This document shows positions 20,331 to 30,985 of a DNA stretch of 64,000 bases, in pieces. Both the position numbers and the translations under genes were made by a program. The notes under the pieces were generated by a model. That model was not told the origin of the DNA and made no database searches. It was given only the letters and a program-made list of their open reading frames with translations. The stretch lies in assembly GCA_022600195.1 (NCBI GenBank), contig JAHZKX010000017.1, positions 1-64,000 on the forward strand, in the 5' to 3' direction. Source of the stretch: Planctomycetota bacterium (GTDB lineage: Bacteria; Planctomycetota; Planctomycetia; Planctomycetales; Planctomycetaceae). The first letter of the stretch is position 1; the number at the start of each line of letters is the position of its first letter.

Positions 20331-20747
20331 TATCGATCCTTAGATACATTTCACCAGACAATGCCGGTGCTTACTACTTCAAGTTAATTGAGCGGCTAGC
20401 GTGGATGCTATTTTCATTGATGAATACAGCGTGTCATTTCTGTTACTTGATGTCAATCTTCCCACATTTTGCATATGCTCGGAATCATGTAATTCTGTGC
20501 CGCCTGTTTACACGTGAGTCTTGACGGATGATGCGTTTTTTCAGGACTACCACGAAAATCATGAAAGGCACAAAAGACAGTGACGCTGCTGAGAAGACTG
20601 GTTTTTAAAGATCACTGTCTCACGAGTCGACAATGATTCGACCAATGTGCCATTAGCGCAGGACAGCCAGTTCGCCGAACAGATCCGGCGTTGGCTGTCG
20701 CGAACACCTATCCTACAGGGTCGTCCCGAGAAACATTGATACTCGAA

Positions 20748-21809
20748 CTACCGCCTCGGAAAGACGGCAACGCCGATGTGTTGATAAACTCCAGCCCCGT
20801 CGCTGTGCTTCTTGCCGTCGCCGCCGATGTAATCGTTTGATAGATCTCGGGCGGAATAGTACAACAGATATCGATCTTTTTCGACCAGCACGCATGGTGT
20901 CGACGTATAGCGACCATCAAAAAGTTTCGATTCTCGTGAAGCAGGGAATGCTGCCGTCTTGTGATGCGTCGTCCAAGTCGAGCCGTCCGCCGACTCATCA
21001 CAAAATATCTCGGTATGGCCGTTTGGTACGTGGGAGGCGTGCCACATGTAATACCGGCCCTTTTCCTGAATGACGTACGGGTAAATGACGCTCCCCTGTT
21101 TGCCGGCGGGTTGGATACAATGCTTCTCCGCCTGAGTCCAGTTGAGACCGTCTGTCGAGGTGAACTCGTAGATGAATCGAAACAGGCCGGTTCGTTTCCC
21201 ATTTTTGATGGGACCGGAATTCATCCACATGCGATAGCGATTCTTCCCTTCTTTAATCACACAGGGTCTGCGACCATACTCAAAGATTGGCTTGGGGTGG
21301 ATGTTCCACTGGATGCCGTCCTAGCTGGTCGCATAGCCCAGCTTCTGTGTCCCTTCAATCATCCGACCTTTGTCGTTTGTCTTCACTCCGGTAATCGAAA
21401 TGAACCACATTTTGTAGATGTTTTCATCTTGATCGAACAGCACAAACGGGGTTTGCCAGAACGAGCCCCAGGGGAGGTCATCCAGTTTAAGAATCGGATT
21501 ATGCTCGTACTCCTTCCAGTGGATTCCGTCGTCGGACTCGGCGAGCCCCATTACCAAATCCGGCCTGCGGGTGAGGGAGGAGTTCCCAATATACCACATC
21601 CGGTATTTGTCGCCGACTCGAATGACGTGTGGGCTGTAAAGGGTGACGCGAGACCAGCTCTGTTTGGTGGTTAACGCCGAGAGGATCGGCTTATCCCGGC
21701 GCTGCCAGTTTTGTGGTCGCTGCGAAAGAAAGAGATCATCTGCCTTGCCGGACTGTGGAAGGCATGCGACCAAAATGATGGCGAGAGTCAGACTCGATTG
21801 TAACATCAT
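20748..21809 (-). pseudogene. Beta-propeller glycosidase-like (GH43/GH130-type fold) secreted protein, interrupted by one in-frame TAG
   Basis: ORFs 21321..21809 and 20748..21260 share one frame separated by TAG (21321-21323): ...KLGYATS*DGIQWNIHPKPIFEYGRRPCVIKEGKNRYRMWMN... Confidence 0.75.
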
Positions 21810-21960
21810 ACAATTCCTTCATATTGATCTGATTTGTTTGATCTGATCTGCGAGAGAAAGCGTTATCCGCTGCTATAGGATAATCAAGTGGAATTCCCTT
21901 TGCTATTGCATTGTGGCCCACCCATTTCTTTTTGTTAGTAAAATTGCTGTGGGCTGGTTT

Positions 21961-22060
21961 CTATTATCTCTGACAGCGTCTTGTCGTGTATTATTGACCC
22001 TTATAGTCTCTTCACCCGGCAATGCCGGTGCTTGTTATTTTTAAGCTGATGTTGATTGAG
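21961..22060 (-). repeat. Diverged duplicate of the 5' end and upstream region of the 19662..20330 nitroreductase gene
   Basis: Aligns with 20301..20392: shared agcgtcttgtcgtg(c/t)atta(t/c)(c/t)ga and aatgccggtgctt blocks in the same order and spacing. Confidence 0.75.
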
Positions 22061-22081
22061 TGTTGCAAGTTGGAGTGAATT

Positions 22082-22672
22082 TCAAGAAATGCGCAAATTA
22101 TCACTCTGCTTCAACGCTTTGTTTCGACTTCGTTGTGCCGCCAATGGGACAGAAACAATAAGTGATAACACGAGCAGTATGAACCAAATGATTGTCCATT
22201 CTGTTATATCGCGCGATATGAACTGGAGCCAGTCAGCTGCACGAAAATGGGGATGATTCATCATTGTCGAAATCATTATCTCAGAAGCTGTAAACAAGCC
22301 AAAAAGTATCACTGCGCGACTTGCGACGAGACATACAATGAATGGTAATGTAATTCCGAAAAAAATTGCTAAAAGCCAGCCTGAGTAACCAGCGCCTTGT
22401 ATCAACGGACCGGACCAATAGACTGCACTGACAACGATCATAGCTGCAACCACGTCACGAAGTATGTGCACTTCGCGTTTTTTCAGTACTGCAATTCGGT
22501 TTGTCTCCAACCAATCAAGATCGATCAATGCTAACATCACGAAAGATATTGCGAAACCACTGAGAGCAAAAACAGGAACAACGAATGGGGCATCCTGCCA
22601 ACTACCGCGAAGAATTGTGAAAACAACAGCACAAAGAAGTCCAATACTCGTACTACGTATGAAACGAGACAT
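22082..22672 (-). CDS. Hypothetical multi-pass membrane protein
   Basis: 196-aa ORF with about five hydrophobic segments. Confidence 0.65.
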   Translation of the reverse strand: MSRFIRSTSIGLLCAVVFTILRGSWQDAPFVVPVFALSGFAISFVMLALIDLDWLETNRIAVLKKREVHILRDVVAAMIVVSAVYWSGPLIQGAGYSGWLLAIFFGITLPFIVCLVASRAVILFGLFTASEIMISTMMNHPHFRAADWLQFISRDITEWTIIWFILLVLSLIVSVPLAAQRSRNKALKQSDNLRIS

Positions 22673-22973
22673 AATCTATCGCAATTTATCTTGTGATTTA
22701 CCTGCGTGCTCTTGTTCAACTATGGTGCTGATTTGGAATAAACACTTGAGTGAACCGGGTTTTGTTCGGATATGATGCCTTGAGAGCTTCATCTCTTTGG
22801 TACATACTTTCAATGATATTTAGCGAAAACTGGTCCTTCAAGAGATAACCTGTTGCTTTTTGGATATTGGCTTCTCCCATGTCAGCAATTCAAAAGTGAC
22901 AGTCTATTTCCTAAGGAAAGCATGCACTCAAAAATGATGGGCATGAGAAACTTAATTCGGGCAGGGTCACTTT

Positions 22974-23477
22974 TTGATGAAGTACAAAGTAATCGCTTTT
23001 AAAAATCAGTCAAAGCCGAAAGTATGTCGTCCACTGCGTTTTATGCACTTCCTGATTTTCAGTTCGGGCTTCCTGTTGCTATTGGATATGATGTGTTGCC
23101 GGTTGGGGTTTGGAATCCTCTGGATGTTTTTTTGTTTGGTACTGGAGGTCGTGATGTTCGCGTTTGCTGTTTTATTTTACTGTGCTGTTTGTTTGCTGAC
23201 GAACAGGTTACATCATGCTGAAGGGCAGCTGGGGGTCAAGTTCATTTTAGCGTTCGAACGGTGGTTGATCGCTGTCGAACCGTGGTTGAACGGTGGTTCA
23301 AACGCTTCGAAGCGTGACCGAAGCGTGTCGATAACGTACGAGACATTGGGAACCGGTGGAGATACAGCAGGTGAAGATTATCAAAACACAGGGACTTTTA
23401 TAGTAGTGAGATCTTCAGTGTTCGTAAAAAGCAGTGGGCATAAAACTCATCTCGCGCGCGACGCTTATAACGCATAA
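22974..23477 (+). CDS. Hypothetical small membrane protein
   Basis: ORF with two hydrophobic segments; no recognisable family. Confidence 0.35.
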   Translation: MMKYKVIAFKNQSKPKVCRPLRFMHFLIFSSGFLLLLDMMCCRLGFGILWMFFCLVLEVVMFAFAVLFYCAVCLLTNRLHHAEGQLGVKFILAFERWLIAVEPWLNGGSNASKRDRSVSITYETLGTGGDTAGEDYQNTGTFIVVRSSVFVKSSGHKTHLARDAYNA

Positions 23478-23627
23478 TGGGAAGTGGCGTGGGGGTGTCA
23501 AGCTGAAATATTTCGACACCTAAAAATCGGGAGGGTTGCCATTTTGAACGACTTGAATTCGTCAAGTGAGAACGAAATTGATGAATTTTCTGCAGGGGTG
23601 AAGATCAAACAGCGGTGAACCCTGTCG

Positions 23628-23672
23628 ACTGACTAAACCAGTACCGACTAAACCAGTACCGACTAAACCAGT
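23628..23672. repeat. Three tandem copies (first partial) of a 15-bp unit accgactaaaccagt covering the DUF1501 stop codon
   Basis: gactgactaaaccagt accgactaaaccagt accgactaaaccagt read directly. Confidence 0.85.
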
Positions 23673-25006
23673 TCAGGCATGACCTTGTATGTATTATTAT
23701 CGACCAGATAACGGGGACGTCCCTGCAGGTCTGTGACTGTGGTGTTTTCCACGTCGATTCCCAGATTGTGATAGAGCGTGGCGAAGACTTCCTGAAAATG
23801 GACCGGACGGTCTTCTGCATATTCGCCGAGTCGGTTAGTGGAGCCGATGACCTGACCGGTTCTCATGCCTCCACCTGCGAGTAACGCGGTTGAGACACGG
23901 GGCCAATGATCGCGGCCGGCATTGGCATTGATTTTGGGAGTGCGTCCGAATTCACCCCAGACAACAACGGTGACGTCGTCGAGCATGCCTCGGTTTTCGA
24001 GATCTTCGATTAGCGCGGTGACACCCTGATCCAACATGGGCATATCCTGTCGTCCGCGATTGAAGTTTCCGCCATGCCAGTCCCAACGACTGAAGGCAAG
24101 TGTCACGCAACGTGCGCCGGCTTCGATCAGGCGACGGGCTGTGAGAAAGTCATCGAGGAGTTTTGGTCCGCCGTCGGCTGCTTTCTTTGATGTTCCTCTG
24201 CCGTAACGGTCGCGGAGTTTCGTATCTTCTTTTGTGATGTCTAATGCATCGGCCAACTTGCTGGAAGTGAGAATCCCAAAGGCTTGTTGCGTAAAGGAGT
24301 CGAGGCCTTTCATCGTGCCTGATGAATCGACTTGAGAGCGAAACGAATCCAGAGAGCTGAGGACCTGCTTACGATTGTCGAGACGATCAAGGGTAATGCC
24401 GTTGAGCGTCATGTCTGCCATGCCTTCGCCGTTGGGACGGAAGGGAGCGTGTGATAGTCCGAGAAATCCGGGTTCACCCGCACGTGCCCATTCCATGTGG
24501 CCCATTTTGGGAGACAAGCCGAGGAACGGAGGAACCGCTGGATCAACGGCGCCATATTTATGTGAAAGTACAGAACCCAAACAAGGCCAGCCGCCCAGTG
24601 GTTGATTATTGAACCGTTGTCCGGAGAGACATTGAAACGCATCGTGCCGTCCGTCCGAGCCGACCATGGAACGAATGAAGGCAAACTTGTCGGCCATTTT
24701 CGCCATGCGTGGAAACTGGTCTCCGATTTCGATGCCGGAGACGTTGGTTTGAATCGCGTTGAATTCGCCGCGGATTTCGCTAGGGGCATCGACCTTGATA
24801 TCCCACATATCCTGATGAGGAGGGCCTCCGGGCAAGAAGATCATGATGATCCCCTTGTGTTGTTTTTTTTGTGGCGTTGCTGACTCGGCTTGAAGTAACT
24901 GAGGAAGCGACATGCCGCCTAAAGCGAGACCGCCCACTTGGAGGAAGTTTCTGCGAGTGATCCGATCGCAAAACTTGCTTTTCTGAGAACCGAGGATCTT
25001 CAGCAT
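23663..25006 (-). CDS. DUF1501 domain-containing protein (Tat-type signal)
   Basis: [62 protein letters not shown] motifs. Confidence 0.93.
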   Translation of the reverse strand: MLKILGSQKSKFCDRITRRNFLQVGGLALGGMSLPQLLQAESATPQKKQHKGIIMIFLPGGPPHQDMWDIKVDAPSEIRGEFNAIQTNVSGIEIGDQFPRMAKMADKFAFIRSMVGSDGRHDAFQCLSGQRFNNQPLGGWPCLGSVLSHKYGAVDPAVPPFLGLSPKMGHMEWARAGEPGFLGLSHAPFRPNGEGMADMTLNGITLDRLDNRKQVLSSLDSFRSQVDSSGTMKGLDSFTQQAFGILTSSKLADALDITKEDTKLRDRYGRGTSKKAADGGPKLLDDFLTARRLIEAGARCVTLAFSRWDWHGGNFNRGRQDMPMLDQGVTALIEDLENRGMLDDVTVVVWGEFGRTPKINANAGRDHWPRVSTALLAGGGMRTGQVIGSTNRLGEYAEDRPVHFQEVFATLYHNLGIDVENTTVTDLQGRPRYLVDNNTYKVMPELV

Positions 25007-25144
25007 CGTTTCAGGTCTCCCAATTCAACACGGCGGGACAGTTTGCAGGCAGGTAAGATTAATCAGAATCGATTCTCGAATGTGATCCTGATCAGCGCTC
25101 ATTTAAAATATCGGCGTACTCTTATAATATAGTATAGGTGTTTT

Positions 25145-25891
25145 TTAATGGAAATCCAGCGCAGATTGCAAGACGTGAATAATTTGTCCAGTATTATTCA
25201 GGTATTCAGAACAGTCTAATCGCGGCAAAACAGGCAGGGAATGGAATGCGGTTTTTGAGTGTTTTGAGCCGAACCAGGTAATTATTGTGGGTTCAGAATC
25301 TGAACTCGACTGATCTGATAATTCCCAAATGGAAAACAAGACATCGTGAAATCGTGGCTTTAATTCCTGAATCACCGACTTTGCTTCCTCGGTGGGTAAG
25401 CCTGCAATTGAGAACAGGAAGGGCTTATTGAGTAATCGCTGCTGCAGTTCTTTGATCGTGATTTTTTTCACGGGATGAACGAAATCGGGTGCAATCTCCC
25501 TTAGGGGGTCGAGTACAAACCGTCGATACCAGCAGGCAGGATGGGGAATAACTAATCCAGCGGAATCAGAAATCACTTGATCGTAGAGAATCAGATCGAG
25601 GTCGAGTGTACGTGCACTCCAGCGCACACTTCTGTTCCGACCCATATCGGTTTCTACTTTTTGTAATTCGTTGAGCAAATTCTGTGGTGAAAGCGTGACT
25701 GAGAGATGCGCTGCACCGTTTAGAAATGTGACATCGGTCTGACTGCCTACGGGAGCCGTTTCCACCCATTGGCTTGTGCGAATAAGAGATATTTCAGGAT
25801 GCTGGTTGAGTCGATCCAATGCCTGGGAAAATGTTTCCCGAACATTCCCCTGATTTCCTCCCAAAGCAATAAAGCAGTCAGGCATGTCCAA
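25145..25891 (-). CDS. folK: 2-amino-4-hydroxy-6-hydroxymethyldihydropteridine pyrophosphokinase with C-terminal extension
   Basis: CFIALGGNQGNV, VETAPVG..FLNGA, RWSARTLDLDLILY, IPHP motifs. Confidence 0.93.
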   Translation of the reverse strand: MDMPDCFIALGGNQGNVRETFSQALDRLNQHPEISLIRTSQWVETAPVGSQTDVTFLNGAAHLSVTLSPQNLLNELQKVETDMGRNRSVRWSARTLDLDLILYDQVISDSAGLVIPHPACWYRRFVLDPLREIAPDFVHPVKKITIKELQQRLLNKPFLFSIAGLPTEEAKSVIQELKPRFHDVLFSIWELSDQSSSDSEPTIITWFGSKHSKTAFHSLPVLPRLDCSEYLNNTGQIIHVLQSALDFH

Positions 25892-26049
25892 TTCCAGCGA
25901 CTGAAGTTGAGTGTATTTCGTACTCTATTAATAGCAGTTTAGTCAATTGGCAGCGAAGTGCAATTCCGACAGGCGCATGCTTTGATAAGCCTGCAATGCT
26001 GGAAATGTGTGGAGGCGGGAGAGGAGAGGACAATCAGAACAGCTGAAGA

Positions 26050-26223
26050 TTACATGCCGTGGTTTTGCATTTCGGTTGTAGCGTCTTCAAACATCGTATT
26101 CGTCTGAGTTCCAATTGCAGCAATTGCGACAATACATACCATCAAAATGGCGGCAACCATGACTGCATATTCGACAGCCGTTGGGCCATCCTCTTCAGCA
26201 AGAAAGTTTTTAATAAATTGCAT
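26050..26223 (-). CDS. Flp-type (type IVb) pilin
   Basis: MQFIKNFLAEEDGPTAVEYAVMVAAILMVCIVAIAAIG; prepilin-type G/PTAVEYA motif. Confidence 0.85.
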   Translation of the reverse strand: MQFIKNFLAEEDGPTAVEYAVMVAAILMVCIVAIAAIGTQTNTMFEDATTEMQNHGM

Positions 26224-26630
26224 TTCAACAACCCTGATCACAAATGGTGATATGAACTCATAAATCGATAGAAAGCGAACGAGCAATCGTAGCAATGATC
26301 ACTGAGAAGATTTCGCGGTGAGAACGTAGTCAGTATTTTCAAACATAGCTTACATTAATGAGCGAAATCGGTAATATTTTGAGAAGACATGTGAAATATT
26401 GAGTATTCCCTTATACGAAAGTAGATTTTTCGGCTTGGAATTGCAGGGAAACGCTGTCAGGGGCTCCATTCAGACTGGCATAATCGACGAATCCCTGTAA
26501 CAATAAGCGGAACAGAGCGGCTCGAACTTTCTGAATCTAAGTTTCGTGAGAGCTGGTCAAGAGTTAGGCTTGTGCGGGCTGTTTCGCATATTCCATTTTT
26601 TTGTACTTTATTGGATAGGATACAATTGTT

Positions 26631-26849
26631 ATGGCCAAAGAAGAGGCCATTGAAGTCGAAGGTACAGTGACAGAAGCACTGGCAAATACCCAATTTCGTG
26701 TCGAACTGGAAAATGGGCATCAGGTACTGGCTCACGTAGCGGGCAAAATGCGAAAGCACTTTATTCGTATAGTTCCCGGAGACAAAGTCGTTGTCGAAGT
26801 ATCACCCTATGATCTGAATCGTGGACGTATTGTCTATCGGGAAAGATAG
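26631..26849 (+). CDS. infA: Translation initiation factor IF-1
   Basis: [72 protein letters not shown]. Confidence 0.97.
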   Translation: MAKEEAIEVEGTVTEALANTQFRVELENGHQVLAHVAGKMRKHFIRIVPGDKVVVEVSPYDLNRGRIVYRER

Positions 26850-26990
26850 CAGGCGTTTTTCTGCCAGCCACATTACCAGTTCCTTTGCAGGTTGATTCAC
26901 TCCTTCCGTGTAATCCCTTGCTTTTGTGATTCAAACTGAATTCATCATCGGTTCGTTATTACCTCCTTGTCAGGCTAACGCCCCAGTATT

Positions 26991-27485
26991 ATGCCCGATC
27001 AATCAGCAACGCGAGAACCGGTTCCATTTGTGCAAATATTTACCGATGGCGCATGCCGGGGTAATCCAGGACCTGGCGGCTGGGGAGTGATTCTGCGACA
27101 TCCTTCAACGGGAACGGAGAAGGAATTTTCCGGTGGAGAAGTGGAAACGACGAATAATCAAATGGAATTGCAGGCGGTGATTTCCGGATTGAAACAACTG
27201 ACACGGATTTCGCGCGTCGAGATTATTACTGACAGTGTTTACGTTGCTAAAGGTTCTCTGGAGTGGATGCCCAACTGGAAAAAAAATAACTGGAGACGCC
27301 GCGAAGGAAAGAGCTGGAAGCCTGTCAAAAATGAAGAACTCTGGCGAGAGCTGGATTCACTTCTGGAACGGCATGACGTCTCTTTTACCACGATTAAAGG
27401 TCATAGTGGCCATCCGGAAAATGAACGCTGCGATGAACTGGCCGTTGAATATGCTGTCAAGTTGCAAAATCAGTCTGATTTGTAA
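26991..27485 (+). CDS. rnhA: Ribonuclease HI
   Basis: IFTDGACRGNPGPGGWGVIL, TTNNQMELQAVI, TDSVYV, KGHSGHPENERCDELA. Confidence 0.96.
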   Translation: MPDQSATREPVPFVQIFTDGACRGNPGPGGWGVILRHPSTGTEKEFSGGEVETTNNQMELQAVISGLKQLTRISRVEIITDSVYVAKGSLEWMPNWKKNNWRRREGKSWKPVKNEELWRELDSLLERHDVSFTTIKGHSGHPENERCDELAVEYAVKLQNQSDL

Positions 27486-27505
27486 CCATCTGGTTGTGGA
27501 ATACG

Positions 27506-29581
27506 ATGACCGAATCTCCCTTGGAAACTCCTGTTCAATTTCTTAATGGAGTGGGAGCGGAACGCGCCGCGCTATTGCAGAAGATGGGAATCCAAACGGT
27601 TGAAGATTTACTGTGGCATTTGCCTCGTAATGTTCTCGATTTGACCGATGTGCGTCCGATTAATGAACTGGAAGACGATCAGCCTGCTTCCGTCTGCGGA
27701 AAAGTTGTGGACCTGGATGCCCGTACGATTTCCCGCGGTCGAACGATTACCGCCATCCTGCTGGACTGTGGAACTGGTTTTCTGAAAGGAACATGGTTTA
27801 ACCAACCCTGGGTTATCAAACGTTTTTTTCAAGGTCAGTTTTTGATGTTCTCGGGAAAGGCAAAACGTCGCTCGGGAAAATGGGAGATGTCGCATCCCCA
27901 ATATCAGGTACTGGAAGAAGACCTGGACGATCCGCAAGGCCTGATATTGCCGAAATATCCACTTACCGAGGGGCTCAAGATGTATCAGATGAGGCGCATG
28001 ATTCGCGCTGCCGTCGATGAATACGCGCATCTGATTCCCGATTATCTACCGGAAGCATTTCGCCAGGCACATTCTTTGATTCCACTTTCTCAGGCCGTCA
28101 TTCAGATGCATAAGCCTCAGACAATGGAAGAGTACCATGCCGGTGTGCATCGTGTGATTTATGATGATCTGCTGGAATTCCAATTGGGTCTGGCCATGCG
28201 TCGGCGACTTTGGACTTGTGTGGATAACGCACCGCTGCTTAAGGTCACAGCTAAGATTGATGCCCGTATCCGACGCTTATTTCCTTATGAATTTACAGAG
28301 GGACAAAACCAGGCTGTCAGAGAAATTTGTGCCGATCTGGAATCGGGACGTGCCATGCATCGCATGCTTCAGGCGGATGTGGGAGCCGGTAAAACGGCGA
28401 TTGCCATTTATGCCATGCTGGCCACGATTGCCGGCGGATATCAGGCTGTTCTGATGGCACCGACTGAATTACTGGCAGTACAACACTGGGAGACGATTGA
28501 TAATATTTTGAAAGAGAGCCGTGTAGAGCGGTGCATTCTGACTGGCAGCTTATCTGCTGCTCAGCGAAAAACTACGCTGGAACAGATTGAGTCCGGCCAA
28601 CAGCAGCTGATTATTGGTACGTCGGCAGTCGTTCAAAAAGATGTTCGCTATCACGATCTGGGTTTGGTGATCATTGATGAACAACACAAGTTTGGTGTGA
28701 TGCAACGGGCTCACTTTACAAGCGAGAAAAAGACGCCTCATATGCTGGTGATGACGGCGACTCCCATTCCCCGTAGTTTGTGCATGACGCAATTTGGTGA
28801 ACTGGATATCTCTGTGAATTCAGAACTACCTCCGGGCCGACAACCGGTACTAACAAGTCGTGTTATCACCACGCCTCAGAGAAAAAAGGCCTGGGATTTT
28901 TTGCGTGCTCAAATCGCTGCGGGCAGACAGGCATATATTGTTTGTCCTCGCATTGATTCGGAGATTGAACAGAACAGTCGTTCGAGTGCGGAAGAAGTTT
29001 ATCGCAAACTTCAGAAAAGCGAGCTTTCATCAGCTTCGATCGGATTGGCTCACGGCCAGATGGATCGCGAAGAACGTGCTCAAATCATGAAGCAGTTCCA
29101 CCAGGGAGAGATCCAGGTACTGGTTTCCACGACCGTTGTGGAGGTGGGAGTTGATGTGCCTAATGCGACGTTAATGGTTATTTTGCAGGCCGATCGTTTT
29201 GGATTATCTCAACTTCACCAGTTAAGAGGGCGCGTGAGTCGTGGCATCTACCAGGGCAATTGTTTTCTTTTTACTCATACGGAAAGTGAAGACGCACTGA
29301 AAAGGCTGGCTGTCATGGAGCAGACGACAGATGGCTTCGAAATAGCAGAAGCCGACTTCCAGGCACGCGGCCCCGGTGATATTTTTGGAACACGACAACA
29401 TGGCGAACTCCCCTTACGTGTGGCCGATTTGAAGCGGGATGAAGTCCTCTTACACGAAACGCGGGAAGTGGCATTACAACTTGTAGAAAAAGGGGAATTC
29501 GATCAACCCCGATTTGCCCCATTAAAAATCCGCGTTCTTGATCGCTTTGGACAATTAATGGATTTGGGACAAAGTGGTTGA
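27506..29581 (+). CDS. recG: ATP-dependent DNA helicase RecG
   Basis: LNGVGAERAALLQKMGI, MLQADVGAGKTAIA, IIDEQHKFGVMQR, TATPIPRSL, QLRGRVSRG motifs. Confidence 0.96.
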   Translation: MTESPLETPVQFLNGVGAERAALLQKMGIQTVEDLLWHLPRNVLDLTDVRPINELEDDQPASVCGKVVDLDARTISRGRTITAILLDCGTGFLKGTWFNQPWVIKRFFQGQFLMFSGKAKRRSGKWEMSHPQYQVLEEDLDDPQGLILPKYPLTEGLKMYQMRRMIRAAVDEYAHLIPDYLPEAFRQAHSLIPLSQAVIQMHKPQTMEEYHAGVHRVIYDDLLEFQLGLAMRRRLWTCVDNAPLLKVTAKIDARIRRLFPYEFTEGQNQAVREICADLESGRAMHRMLQADVGAGKTAIAIYAMLATIAGGYQAVLMAPTELLAVQHWETIDNILKESRVERCILTGSLSAAQRKTTLEQIESGQQQLIIGTSAVVQKDVRYHDLGLVIIDEQHKFGVMQRAHFTSEKKTPHMLVMTATPIPRSLCMTQFGELDISVNSELPPGRQPVLTSRVITTPQRKKAWDFLRAQIAAGRQAYIVCPRIDSEIEQNSRSSAEEVYRKLQKSELSSASIGLAHGQMDREERAQIMKQFHQGEIQVLVSTTVVEVGVDVPNATLMVILQADRFGLSQLHQLRGRVSRGIYQGNCFLFTHTESEDALKRLAVMEQTTDGFEIAEADFQARGPGDIFGTRQHGELPLRVADLKRDEVLLHETREVALQLVEKGEFDQPRFAPLKIRVLDRFGQLMDLGQSG

Positions 29582-29602
29582 GTCGAGAAAGAGTTCGCTG
29601 AA

Positions 29603-30730
29603 TCAGGTCCACACGCGATTCGAAAACCAGGCGGCTAAAGTCCCGCAAGTGATGACGGGAAACCAGGCTGCCTGATCGGGTGTAACGAGTTTCGTCGTTC
29701 CCATATAAAAGAAGAACTGATTGATTGCAAACAGTCCGCCCATCACGACAGCACAAAAAGCAATGTTCAAAATCTGGCTGCGACTTTCTTTACGAAGTAC
29801 AAATGGAATCGACATCATAACCGCAATCAAATTCATAAAAGGACGCGTTAACCGGAAATGCAAATCCATTTTCTGTTTCCGGATCGATAAATCACTGAAG
29901 GAAGGGTTATTGATTCTGGCAATCAAATCGGGAGTTGAAATCAGCGTGTTCGTGCTCCGATTACAAAGCTGATCACAGCCGATATCTGACACAATAAATA
30001 TATCGCCAGGATCATCGCCGGGAAGAATCATTTCGTTTGCAAATTCCGCGATTTCCAGTTCATCATATTTTGGAGATGCCTGTTTCAGTAACCAACCTCC
30101 CGCGGACTCAGGAGTCTTGTCATGGTAAAAAGCTTCAGCTGATTTCACAGTGACAAAATCGTGTACCATTGGTTTAGAGAGCACGAATTCTGCACTGAGT
30201 AACTTCTTTTCCGTCAACAACAATTCTCGCCCGTTGATCATGATTCTGGTACTAAAATCATATACGGGTTCCACAAACTGAGAACTGGTTCCGAGATCTC
30301 CGCGTTCGGCCTGTAATTTATCAGCAATACGAGGAATTAACAGCTCCTGATTTGCGACGATAAAACAATTGATGGTAAGCGTTGCGAATGCCAGTGGAAT
30401 CGCCAATCGATAAGTGGGAATTCCAGCCGACAACACGGGGTTGAGTTCTCCATGACGTACCATGAGCGAAAAGACAACGACTGCGGAAAGAACAGTCAAA
30501 ATCGGACTGATCATGTCAAAGAAGATACTGGACTGATAAACATAAAACTGCAGCATCAACTTGAGCAAACCAAAGGATGACCCCTCTTCAAGACCGCTCT
30601 GAAAGCCATCGATATTGGTAAAGCCATCAAAAACCACATACAAACCGTAGGTAGCGATGAATCCAATAATGAAGACATGGAAAAATCGTTTCAATAAATA
30701 ACGGTCAAAGGTTGTAAACACATTACCCAA
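29603..30730 (-). CDS. LptF/LptG family (YjgP/YjgQ) permease
   Basis: N-terminal FDRYLLKRFFHVFIIG, several TM segments, YjgP/YjgQ-like layout. Confidence 0.85.
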   Translation of the reverse strand: MGNVFTTFDRYLLKRFFHVFIIGFIATYGLYVVFDGFTNIDGFQSGLEEGSSFGLLKLMLQFYVYQSSIFFDMISPILTVLSAVVVFSLMVRHGELNPVLSAGIPTYRLAIPLAFATLTINCFIVANQELLIPRIADKLQAERGDLGTSSQFVEPVYDFSTRIMINGRELLLTEKKLLSAEFVLSKPMVHDFVTVKSAEAFYHDKTPESAGGWLLKQASPKYDELEIAEFANEMILPGDDPGDIFIVSDIGCDQLCNRSTNTLISTPDLIARINNPSFSDLSIRKQKMDLHFRLTRPFMNLIAVMMSIPFVLRKESRSQILNIAFCAVVMGGLFAINQFFFYMGTTKLVTPDQAAWFPVITCGTLAAWFSNRVWT

Positions 30731-30952
30731 TCGTTTTTGTGGCTGATCTATCGAGTTGATGATGAAAATGATTCAGAAAAAAAGAGGGCACGTATTACAT
30801 CGGAATCATTCGGATGGGTCAATATCAGGAACAAGAGGTTCTAAAGTACAGTAAACACATCTCAAACACCGCCCATTTGAGAGACATTTTGCCTTTCGAG
30901 AGTGAATGAGCGCGAAATATGAAGAGTCGAGAGAAAAGTAGATAACCCTAAG

Positions 30953-30985
30953 TTATTTAATTATATGTGTTTGTGAATTAAATAA
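30953..30985. promoter_or_regulatory. 10-bp perfect inverted repeat TTATTTAATT-N13-AATTAAATAA in the divergent lptF-like/dksA-like intergenic region
   Basis: Read directly; AT-rich palindrome without a T-tract. Confidence 0.4.

Noticed and set aside
20961-21674. 237-aa plus-strand ORF across the propeller pseudogene
   Set aside because: The minus strand shows repeated propeller motifs (DGIxW, YRMWY); the plus-strand frame has none.
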